A DNA stretch of 40,464 nt from NCBI GenBank assembly GCA_965372465.1, contig CBDVCK010000002.1, positions 1 to 40,464 of the forward strand, written 5' to 3'. The translations under genes were made by a program, and so were the position numbers. This DNA is from GCA-020348445 sp965372465. GTDB taxonomy: Archaea > Thermoplasmatota > Thermoplasmata > GCA-020350865. Shown piece by piece: positions 16,271 through 22,570 of the stretch (the stretch's first letter is position 1; every line of letters starts with the position of its first letter). The notes beneath the pieces are model-generated. The model had not been told where the DNA came from, did no database searches, and was given only the letters and a program-made list of their open reading frames with translations.

Positions 16271-16277
16271 TTTAAAT
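16271..16277 (+). promoter_or_regulatory. TATA box for the second DegT aminotransferase
   Basis: TTTAAAT, with predicted transcription start near 16300. The 12-nt leader begins just before a GGTG ribosome-binding site at 16303-16306. Confidence 0.5.
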
Positions 16278-16311
16278 CCTGACCATAACTCTACCCTAGT
16301 TTGGTGTTCTA

Positions 16312-17343
16312 ATGATCCCGCACTCAAGACCAACCATAGAAAAGGATGATATAAAAGCAGTCTCTGATGTTATGAGTTCATTACATATCGCAATTGGTCC
16401 GAAAACCAGGGAATTCGAGAAAAAACTGAGCTCGTATATTGGGGTTAAGGACGCTGTGGCCACATCCTCAGGCACAACAGCACTTCATCTTGCACTGGCA
16501 GGTATGGGAATTGGAAAAGGTGATGAGGTCATATTGCCCACTGGTGTGTGTCCTTCCGTTCTCTACAGTGTTGACTACTGTGGTGCAAAGCCAATTCTAG
16601 TTGATATCAATTACCATGACCTGAATATCTCGATTGAGGATGCGCAGCAGAAGATCACGCCAAAAACAAAGGCCATAATCGCTCCCCATATGTACGGTCT
16701 TCCTGCCGATATGGATGCATTAAAGAAATTTAAAATCCCGATAATCGAGGATTGTGCCCAAGCCATAGGCGGGTCTTATAATGGCAAAAAATTGGGAAGC
16801 ATTGGCAATGCAGCCATGTTTTCATTCTATGCCACCAAGATGATGGCCACTGGAGAAGGCGGTATGATTACATTCAAGTCAAAAAGAGCTTGCGAGCATG
16901 CAAGGGGCCTCAGGGAATACAAACTCGATACAAACTACAAACTGCGGTACAACTATAAAATGACTGATATGCAGGCTGCCCTGGGGATAACACAATTGGA
17001 TAAATTGCCCGGATTTATCAATAAAAGGAAGAAGCTTTCCAAAGCCTACAACCGCAAATTCGAAGGAATATCGGCGATTCTACCAGAGCATAGGGAGAGC
17101 GTGTTTTACCGTTACATAATACTCCTTGAAAAAACTAATGTGAAACAGGTTGTAAAAGGCCTCAAAAAACGCAATATTGCATCACAGTGCCCAGTCCATC
17201 CACTGCATAGATCACTCAAACTAAGTGGGTTTCCAAATGCAGAGAAGTTGATGAAAACAGCCTTATCCATTCCAATTTATCCTTCGCTTGGCAAAAAGGA
17301 GTTTGATTGCGTGGTGAGAGCTGTAAAAGCCGAAGTGAAGTGA
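16312..17343 (+). CDS. DegT/DnrJ/EryC1 family sugar aminotransferase (PglE-like context)
   Basis: A 343-residue PLP aminotransferase. The PLP lysine is K176 in FYATKMMATGEGGMI, the phosphate-binding loop is SSGTTALHLAL, and the cofactor Asp is in IPIIEDCAQAIGG. It differs clearly from the DegT protein at 10422, so this is not a recent duplicate. Placed divergently to a PglD/NeuD-like acyltransferase, it could form the amine which that enzyme acylates, as PglE and PglD do in bacillosamine synthesis. The 4,6-dehydratase needed for that route is not adjacent; the SDR at 11597 is the only candidate in the window. Confidence 0.88.
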   Translation: MIPHSRPTIEKDDIKAVSDVMSSLHIAIGPKTREFEKKLSSYIGVKDAVATSSGTTALHLALAGMGIGKGDEVILPTGVCPSVLYSVDYCGAKPILVDINYHDLNISIEDAQQKITPKTKAIIAPHMYGLPADMDALKKFKIPIIEDCAQAIGGSYNGKKLGSIGNAAMFSFYATKMMATGEGGMITFKSKRACEHARGLREYKLDTNYKLRYNYKMTDMQAALGITQLDKLPGFINKRKKLSKAYNRKFEGISAILPEHRESVFYRYIILLEKTNVKQVVKGLKKRNIASQCPVHPLHRSLKLSGFPNAEKLMKTALSIPIYPSLGKKEFDCVVRAVKAEVK

Positions 17344-17360
17344 ATTTAAAAAATAGCAAT

Positions 17361-17370
17361 CTATATTAAT
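17361..17370 (+). promoter_or_regulatory. TATA-like box for the PIG-L deacetylase gene
   Basis: CTATATTAAT, with a predicted transcript start near 17392 and a leader of about 30 nt with GGTGGA at 17412-17417. Confidence 0.4.
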
Positions 17371-17421
17371 CGTGCGAGCATTTTACATCCGATTCGTATC
17401 CATTGTATGATGGTGGATTTT

Positions 17422-18240
17422 ATGGGAAAATGCGATATCATGGTATTTGCCCCCCATCCAGATGACGAGGCTTTGGGTTGCGCTGGTGTGATTCTTAAAT
17501 CGATACAAAATAACAAAAAGATAAATATCATAATCGTAGCAAATGGTGAATCCAGCGTGGATGGGACTGAACGTTTTATCGGTCATAAACCTGAAATCAA
17601 GGATTTCATCGATATTGGTTATATTAGACAAAAGGAATCTATCTCAGCGATGAAGGTTCTTGGTCTTGCTTCTGAGGACGTGATTTTCCTGGGATACCCA
17701 AATGATGGTCTTTTGGAAATACTCACCTCAGATAAATACACCTTAGACGACTCTTATCGATCTGAATTTACACATTTTAATCAAGTGTCTTATGAAGGAT
17801 CTTTCAACATGGGAACTCCCTTTTGCAGAGAGAGCTTCCAAAAAGATATCAAAACCATATTGGAACAGAACAAACCAAAGAAGGTTTATGTTACTCATCC
17901 ATTAGATAGTCATTTTGATCATCAAGCATGTGGTAGATACATACCATCCATCATTAAAAAATTCGACAAGTCCATTCGAGTGTTTGGATACATAATTTCC
18001 AAATCAAAAATTCCATCTCCAAAACGCCGACTTATTTACAGCTTTACAGGTCAATTGAAGGAGAAATACTTGGATGAGGCAACCAAGAAAATAAAAAAGG
18101 AATGTGTAGATGAATATAAAACCCAGGAATACCTCTTTAATCAACTGGATTTCCATTACAATGTTGAAAGATTCTGGAAGTTTGAACACGGAATAAGATC
18201 GAAAATAGCCAAAAAAATCTTTCCGGGTCTAAGATTTTAA
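17422..18240 (+). CDS. PIG-L (LmbE-like) N-deacetylase
   Basis: A zinc-dependent deacetylase of about 272 residues, in the family of GlcNAc-PI and mycothiol deacetylases. The zinc motif HPDDE lies at residues 12-16 in VFAPHPDDEALG, and the third ligand region is DSHFDHQACGRY. Two ATGs at 17407 and 17410 are in frame, but GGTGGA lies 4 bases before the ATG at 17422, which also starts nearer the family core. It probably deacetylates an N-acetyl amino sugar of the glycan. Its last 4 bases overlap the end of the convergent glycosyltransferase gene. Confidence 0.85.
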   Translation: MGKCDIMVFAPHPDDEALGCAGVILKSIQNNKKINIIIVANGESSVDGTERFIGHKPEIKDFIDIGYIRQKESISAMKVLGLASEDVIFLGYPNDGLLEILTSDKYTLDDSYRSEFTHFNQVSYEGSFNMGTPFCRESFQKDIKTILEQNKPKKVYVTHPLDSHFDHQACGRYIPSIIKKFDKSIRVFGYIISKSKIPSPKRRLIYSFTGQLKEKYLDEATKKIKKECVDEYKTQEYLFNQLDFHYNVERFWKFEHGIRSKIAKKIFPGLRF

Positions 18241-19391
18241 AGCCTCTGTTCAGTTCTTCCCTCGAAAATCTCTCTGGCTTTCATAAGAGCTGTTTCATAC
18301 TCTGCAGCCTTTCTTTCCCAAGTGAATTCCCGAGCCCATTTAATTCCCTTCAAAGCCATATTTTCTCTTTCCCTTTTATCCTCAAGGAGACGGGATAATG
18401 TGTCTACCCAGGCATCCAAGTCCTCAGGCGAAAGAAGAATAGCATTTTTTCCTGTTGATTCTCTCAGACTGAGTATGTCTGAGGCGACAACAGGAATACC
18501 GCATGCCATGGCCTCAATCGATACAAGAGGGAATACTTCGCTTTTGGTTGGAAATACAAAAATAGTTGAAGACCGATAATATTTAAAAACATCCTCATAT
18601 GGAAGAGCCCCGGTGAAAGTAACCTTTCCCCCAAGGTTGTACTCTGACACCTTATCCTTCAAACCCTTCAAGATGTCACCTTCTCCCACAATGGTTAATT
18701 TCAGTTTTGGATGCCGTTTTTGCAACCTGTTAAACATCTCAATCAGCTCGAAAAGTCCTTTTGAGGGTTGCAGTCTTCCCACAAAAAGTAAGGAGGGTTC
18801 CCTTTCTTTTTTCACTTTTTTATCATCATCCAAAAAGATACTTGATGGGATGCCTGGTGTGGCCACATCCTCTATATTTAAATCATGGGTTTCATTAATG
18901 AGCTTCTGTGTTCCACGACTTACTGCCACGTACATCGTGGATTTGTCGGCTTCAAAATATTCCTTTGAATACGGTCCACCAAGAATGTGAAAAACCGACG
19001 GTACATTGAGCTTTGATGCCAGATTCGAGAACAATCTGCTGTCTAGCCAGTAGTGAATGGAAATAATGTCCATATCCCTTATCCTCTGTTTCATTTTCGA
19101 CCGTAACAAAACATTATAATAGAAACTGAATGACTCTGTCTTATAGGGTGTGAGTCTGGGAACGAGTTTGATCGCTATGTTGTTTAAAGGTGTGAACCGC
19201 GGCCAAAACGGAACCGTTAAAACCTCGTAATGACCTTCTTTCATTGCCTCCACCATGGGTTTGGTACGGCTTCTTCCTGTTAGAATTGTGACGTTGTTTT
19301 TCCTACCCAGATGCTTGGCGAACTGATGAATAATGGTTTCCGATCCTCCTGCAATTGTACCCACCGAGGGGCTTATGAAGCATATCTTCAT
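18237..19391 (-). CDS. Glycosyltransferase, GT4 family
   Basis: A 384-residue GT-B enzyme. Opens ICFISPSVGTIAGGSETII with the acceptor-domain glycine turn, then LLFVGRLQPSKGLFELI at the start of the donor domain. The classic E-x7-E lies in FPTKSEVFPLVSIEAMACG, followed by IPVVASDILSLRES. Sugar and linkage cannot be read from sequence. It overlaps the flippase gene by 4 bases (stop/start ATGA), so transfer and export genes are coupled. Confidence 0.9.
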   Translation of the reverse strand: MKICFISPSVGTIAGGSETIIHQFAKHLGRKNNVTILTGRSRTKPMVEAMKEGHYEVLTVPFWPRFTPLNNIAIKLVPRLTPYKTESFSFYYNVLLRSKMKQRIRDMDIISIHYWLDSRLFSNLASKLNVPSVFHILGGPYSKEYFEADKSTMYVAVSRGTQKLINETHDLNIEDVATPGIPSSIFLDDDKKVKKEREPSLLFVGRLQPSKGLFELIEMFNRLQKRHPKLKLTIVGEGDILKGLKDKVSEYNLGGKVTFTGALPYEDVFKYYRSSTIFVFPTKSEVFPLVSIEAMACGIPVVASDILSLRESTGKNAILLSPEDLDAWVDTLSRLLEDKRERENMALKGIKWAREFTWERKAAEYETALMKAREIFEGRTEQRL

Positions 19392-20995
19392 TGATTATCC
19401 TCCGAATCCATCTGGGAATCGTTTTCCTTTTTGCTCCAAAATTTTAATCGCGTTATTATACTGGATATTATCTGCTTCATTTCCATTTTTTCATATGATT
19501 CAAGACCCATATAATAGAATAGCAACATATAAAATCCACATCCTGCTGCAAAATACCCTCCAAGTTCTATTATGTCCCTTATTAGCGACGAGACCGTCGG
19601 ATGAACCCCCATTATTACGGGAGCGCGCAATAGTAACAATCCATACATGAATACCGCTGTAACCGCTGCAAATGGAAATGTCTTGGCAAATACCTGTTTT
19701 GCATATGTTCTCCATTTTATATCCAGAACTCTGAAGATATACCGTAAAAAGAAGACTTCCATTACAATAAAAGGTATAGTCGTGCCCAGTGCCACTCCTT
19801 TCAATCCATATCCCTGCTGCACCAAAAACAGGCTGAGACCCAAGTTAAGGACTGCAACAATTGCGTAATATTTTACAAATTTCTTTATTTTATTCATTCC
19901 AATAAGTATCTGGGTTGCCAGGTAATTGTTAAAATCAAAAAATAGGACTATCACCAGTATCTGCACTATAATGTGATATTGAGCATAATCATTCCCCATC
20001 CATATTGTTAGCATTTCTTTCGAAAGCAACATCACCGGTACGGCTAATGCCAGACACAAAGCAAGCACGTATTTGGTGGCCCTCAAGAACAATCTTTTCA
20101 AAGCCTGAAGATTTTCTGTGGCTTGCAGTTCAGATGCTGCAGGAAGTACAGCATATAAACTTATGGAGGGCATGTTAGAGGGTATTCCATAGAGTTTCCA
20201 TGCAGCTTGGTAGAAGGTGATCAATGCTACATCCACAAATAAACCTATCACAATTCTATCGGTCTGATATATGATCATTATAAAAATTGATAGAAGAAAT
20301 ACGCTCATACTCAGATCCATCAGAACCTTGACCATTCCTTTCCTCACATATGAGAAGGAAATAGATACATAGGGCAACAGTCTTTGAATAAAGAAAGCCG
20401 TTATTACGAATCCGAACAACCCCGTCATAGTTGTATAAAAAACCAAATCAAAAATATTCCCGCCCCAGGTCAGAACCAATACAGTAACGCTGAGATTTAC
20501 AAGGGTCATAATAAAGGTTATTAACGCTAATATATCGTACCTCTGAAGCCCACCTAAAACCCCTTTAAGCGATGATAAAGCCAGGCTGAATATGAAAGTT
20601 ACTCCGATGAGATACAGGATGGCCTGTGCCTTAAGGTATATCTCATCGTCCACAAGGTAACCCAATAAAAATTTCCCAATCAGTAATAATATTACTGCTC
20701 CAACTAAACCAACGAAAAAGAATATAAAGAATGTTGTATTAATAACCTCATTGAGCTTTTCTTTATCATCTTTAGCGTGATATTCGGCAACAAATTTTAC
20801 CAGCGAGTGTCCGATACCAAGGTCCAGAATTCCAAAATAGCCGGTAATAGCAACTACGAAGAGATATATCCCATAATCCATCTCACCGACATGATCAACA
20901 ATGAACCAGAACAAATAAAAGGTAAGGCCAAAACCCCATATTTTAATTGCATAATTTATGATGGTGTTTCTGATCAACTTTTTCTTTACGCTCAC
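19388..20995 (-). CDS. Wzx-type oligosaccharide flippase (polysaccharide biosynthesis protein)
   Basis: A 535-residue polytopic membrane protein with roughly a dozen or more hydrophobic segments, opening with NTIINYAIKIWGFGLTFYLF and containing LGIGHSLVKFVAEYHAKDD and QTDRIVIGLF, as in MOP-superfamily lipopolysaccharide exporters. It should flip the lipid-linked glycan across the cytoplasmic membrane. The start is a GTG at 20993-20995 with GAGG 7 bases upstream; no ATG is nearby. First gene of a two-gene operon with the GT4 enzyme. It supports reading the region as a glycan assembly and export locus. Confidence 0.9.
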   Translation of the reverse strand: MSVKKKLIRNTIINYAIKIWGFGLTFYLFWFIVDHVGEMDYGIYLFVVAITGYFGILDLGIGHSLVKFVAEYHAKDDKEKLNEVINTTFFIFFFVGLVGAVILLLIGKFLLGYLVDDEIYLKAQAILYLIGVTFIFSLALSSLKGVLGGLQRYDILALITFIMTLVNLSVTVLVLTWGGNIFDLVFYTTMTGLFGFVITAFFIQRLLPYVSISFSYVRKGMVKVLMDLSMSVFLLSIFIMIIYQTDRIVIGLFVDVALITFYQAAWKLYGIPSNMPSISLYAVLPAASELQATENLQALKRLFLRATKYVLALCLALAVPVMLLSKEMLTIWMGNDYAQYHIIVQILVIVLFFDFNNYLATQILIGMNKIKKFVKYYAIVAVLNLGLSLFLVQQGYGLKGVALGTTIPFIVMEVFFLRYIFRVLDIKWRTYAKQVFAKTFPFAAVTAVFMYGLLLLRAPVIMGVHPTVSSLIRDIIELGGYFAAGCGFYMLLFYYMGLESYEKMEMKQIISSIITRLKFWSKKENDSQMDSEDNQ

Positions 20996-21063
20996 AAAAC
21001 GGCCTCTTTTATCCTATTTATAATCTTCTTATCGTTCCTCGAAGTTAAGTAGACACCAACTAG

Positions 21064-21077
21064 AATATTTAAATATA
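21064..21077 (-). promoter_or_regulatory. TATA-like box for the flippase operon
   Basis: The minus strand reads ATATATTTAAATAT, partly self-complementary, so it could also serve the plus strand. The transcript would start near 21045, with a leader of about 50 nt before the GTG at 20995. Confidence 0.4.
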
Positions 21078-21157
21078 TCTATAACTTTGCTTGAAAATGT
21101 CAAGTAAAAAATACCAGTTTCGTATAACTGGTTACAGGTGTAAAAAATTAAACCGAA

Positions 21158-21167
21158 ATATTTAAAG
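21158..21167 (+). promoter_or_regulatory. TATA box for the beta-helix acyltransferase and cyclophilin genes
   Basis: ATATTTAAAG. Predicted transcription start is near 21188, with a leader of about 65 nt. The intervening bases contain no open frame. Confidence 0.45.
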
Positions 21168-21252
21168 ATATGTATCTCTTCCCAACCAAAAATCGAATAA
21201 ATTATGGCAAAAAATTGAATTAATTGCTTAAAAGAAGTCAAAAGGTGATGAT

Positions 21253-21708
21253 ATGGAACTCCTCTCAAAATATCATGTCATAAAAGATTCGGAGATCGGT
21301 GAAGGAACCGTTGTAAGACATTATGTCAATCTATACGGCTGTAAAATCGGAAAGAACTGCAAAATCGCCTCCTTTGTTGAGATCCAAAAGGATGTGGTAA
21401 TAGGTGATAACTGCAAAATCGAGGCTTTTGCCTACATTCCCACAGGAGTTACCATTGAAGATGACGTTTTCATAGGGCCCCATGCATGTTTCACAAATGA
21501 TAAAAAGCCGTTCATTAAAGAGGAATGGAAACCTGTACCTACCATTGTAAAGAAAGGAGCGTCCATTGGTGCCAATGCAGTCATTGTATGCGGTGTTACA
21601 ATAGGTGAGAATGCCATGGTGGGAGCAGGCAGCGTGGTTACAAAGGATGTCCCTGCCAATGCAACGGTAGTGGGAAATCCTGCCAAGACAATTGATGAAA
21701 AGAATTGA
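21253..21708 (+). CDS. Hexapeptide-repeat N-acyltransferase (WbpD/WlbB-like)
   Basis: A 151-residue left-handed beta-helix enzyme made almost entirely of hexapeptide repeats (VIKDSEIGEGTVVRHYVNLY, IGPHACFTNDKKP, VKKGASIGANAVI, VGAGSVVTKDVPANATVVG). The GPHACFTND segment is characteristic of WbpD/WlbB enzymes, which acetylate the 3-amino group of UDP-2-acetamido-3-amino uronates, and of related 3-N-acetyltransferases. GGTGAT precedes the ATG by 3 bases. The partner oxidoreductase and dedicated aminotransferase of the uronate route are not adjacent, so substrate is open; either DegT protein could supply the amine. Confidence 0.85.
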   Translation: MELLSKYHVIKDSEIGEGTVVRHYVNLYGCKIGKNCKIASFVEIQKDVVIGDNCKIEAFAYIPTGVTIEDDVFIGPHACFTNDKKPFIKEEWKPVPTIVKKGASIGANAVIVCGVTIGENAMVGAGSVVTKDVPANATVVGNPAKTIDEKN

Positions 21709-21740
21709 CGATAATCATCTTGAAATAAGGAGGTTTTATA

Positions 21741-22199
21741 ATGCAAGCTACAATAGATACCAATAAAGGTAAGATAGTGCTGGAACTATTTGATAAAGAC
21801 ACACCCCGGACTGTGGATAATTTCGTGAAGCTGGCTAAAAGCGGCTTCTACGACAGCCTGAAATTCCACCGCGTGATTGCCGATTTCATGATCCAGACCG
21901 GCTGTCCAAAGGGAGACGGAACCGGAGGACCCGGGTATCAGTCGGAATGTGAAATCAAACCGCATTTGAAGCATGAGCCAGGCACCCTGTCCATGGCGCA
22001 TGCAGGAACCTGCGAGCACGGACGCTCTGGTGAAAAATTATCGGGCCGATGCTCCAATGGTTCGCAGTTCTATATAACACATGTTGCCACATCCTGGCTT
22101 GATGGCAAGCACACGGTCTTCGGCCGCGTGTCGGAGGGCAAGGACGTGGTGGACAGCATAAAGCAGGGCGATACTATTTTGAAGGTTACAATACAATGA
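21741..22199 (+). CDS. Cyclophilin-type peptidyl-prolyl cis-trans isomerase
   Basis: A 152-residue single-domain cyclophilin that speeds prolyl isomerisation in folding proteins. FHRVIADFMIQTGCPKGDGT contains the catalytic Arg region, and GSQFYITHVATSWLDGKHT the substrate pocket with the conserved Trp. An extra AGTCEHGRSGEKLSGRCSNG loop with two Cys interrupts the usual loop before SQFYI. No signal peptide, so cytosolic. AAGGAGG lies upstream of the ATG, 32 bases after the acyltransferase stop. Its codons are visibly richer in G and C than the glycan genes before it. A run of six T follows as a terminator. Confidence 0.95.
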   Translation: MQATIDTNKGKIVLELFDKDTPRTVDNFVKLAKSGFYDSLKFHRVIADFMIQTGCPKGDGTGGPGYQSECEIKPHLKHEPGTLSMAHAGTCEHGRSGEKLSGRCSNGSQFYITHVATSWLDGKHTVFGRVSEGKDVVDSIKQGDTILKVTIQ

Positions 22200-22211
22200 T
22201 TGAGGGATGAG

Positions 22212-22226
22212 TGGACCGAATGGGAT
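22212..22226 (-). repeat. Degenerate copy of the tRNA-Ala 3' end
   Basis: This 15-base stretch matches the tRNA-Ala acceptor/T-stem end (22347-22361) at 13 of 15 positions, and the next bases on the minus strand (CTCA) match those flanking the real gene. Weak T-loop resemblance extends upstream. Part of a group of four related tRNA ends in 300 bases. Confidence 0.6.
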
Positions 22227-22241
22227 GTGTTCAAGCTCCGC

Positions 22242-22247
22242 TTTTTT
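22242..22247 (+). terminator. Oligo-T terminator after the cyclophilin gene
   Basis: A run of six T, 43 bases after the cyclophilin stop codon, between two tRNA-end copies. Confidence 0.45.
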
Positions 22248-22248
22248 A

Positions 22249-22263
22249 TGGACCGGACGGGAT
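22249..22263 (-). repeat. Exact 15-base copy of the tRNA-Ala 3' end
   Basis: TGGACCGGACGGGAT on the plus strand is identical to 22347-22361, the discriminator base, acceptor 3' strand and start of the T stem of the tRNA gene. It is not followed by a complete T loop; instead it abuts an 11-bp inverted repeat. Confidence 0.75.
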
Positions 22264-22308
22264 GTTCAGGTTTAAGACCCCAACGAAGTCCAAGTATAAC
22301 CTGAACAT
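22262..22308. repeat. 11-bp perfect inverted repeat with 25-base loop
   Basis: ATGTTCAGGTT (22262-22272) pairs without mismatch with AACCTGAACAT (22298-22308). On the minus strand the stem runs directly into the 15-base tRNA-end copy, so a transcript would be a long hairpin capped by a tRNA acceptor sequence. A second small stem (AAGTC/GACTT, 22310-22327) follows. Confidence 0.65.
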
Positions 22309-22334
22309 TAAGTCTGGTTCACGACTTCAATAAG

Positions 22335-22340
22335 AAAAAA
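22335..22340 (-). terminator. Oligo-T terminator of the tRNA-Ala gene
   Basis: The minus strand has six T starting 7 bases after the tRNA 3' end. Confidence 0.55.
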
Positions 22341-22346
22341 GCTGAG

Positions 22347-22444
22347 TGGACCGGACGGGATTTGAACCCGTGGCCTCCACCTATTCCGAGGATTTTCTGG
22401 TATTCCTTGCGAAGGTGGCGATCTTCCAACTGATCTACCGGCCC
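22347..22444 (-). tRNA. tRNA-Ala (anticodon CGC) with a 25-base intron at 37/38
   Basis: Folded by eye, the minus strand gives a complete 73-base cloverleaf: acceptor GGGCCGG with CCGGTCC, D stem GATC/GATC, anticodon stem CCACC/GGTGG with loop TTCGCAA, a 5-base variable loop, T stem ACGGG/CCCGT with loop TTCAAAT, and discriminator A. The third acceptor pair is G3-U70, the alanine identity element, in agreement with anticodon CGC, which reads GCG. The intron (22383-22407) interrupts the loop after position 37. TTCG of the exon can pair with CGGA near the intron 3' end, leaving bulges CAA and ATA, which are cut between their second and third bases in the canonical bulge-helix-bulge. No CCA is encoded. 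Confidence 0.93.
22383..22407 (-). other. tRNA-Ala intron
   Basis: A 25-base intron starting AGGAATACC and ending TCGGAAT on the minus strand. GGA and TCC inside it can form the inner helix. Boundaries were set by the cloverleaf and by the bulge-helix-bulge cut positions, which agree with each other. Confidence 0.85.
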
Positions 22445-22465
22445 ACGAATGAGCCTGCGAATGAG

Positions 22466-22516
22466 TGGGTCGGGAGATATAGTGGCATTTTGCCTGCCAC
22501 GCTTATCTACCGGCCC
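22466..22516 (-). ncRNA. tRNA-like 51-base hairpin (degenerate tRNA-Ala copy)
   Basis: The first 12 bases on the minus strand, GGGCCGGTAGAT, equal the 5' end of the tRNA-Ala gene 22 bases downstream. The end, CCGACCCA followed by CTCA, resembles its 3' end and flank. The middle is unrelated and folds back: acceptor GGGCCGG with CCGACCC (6 of 7 pairs), AGATA with TATCT, and GTGGCA with TGCCAC around a 7-base loop. D and T arms are missing. It lies between the predicted promoter and the tRNA, so it should be in the same precursor. It may be a tRNA relic or a retained structured RNA; a function is not shown. Confidence 0.5.
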
Positions 22517-22557
22517 GTAAAGTAATTGTGAGTAAGAAAAGGTAAAACAACCAGTTT

Positions 22558-22567
22558 GATAAATAAT
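22558..22567 (-). promoter_or_regulatory. TATA-like box for the hairpin-tRNA transcript
   Basis: The minus strand reads ATTATTTATC. Transcription would start near 22536, about 20 bases before the tRNA-like hairpin and 92 before the tRNA. It lies against the stop of the GT-C-like gene (22571). Confidence 0.4.
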
Positions 22568-22570
22568 TTC

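Noticed and set aside
22212..22361. att sites bounding an inserted mobile element
   Set aside because: The exact 15-base direct repeat at a tRNA 3' end fits att sites, but only about 83 bases lie between the copies and no integrase gene is present. Kept only as a possible footprint.
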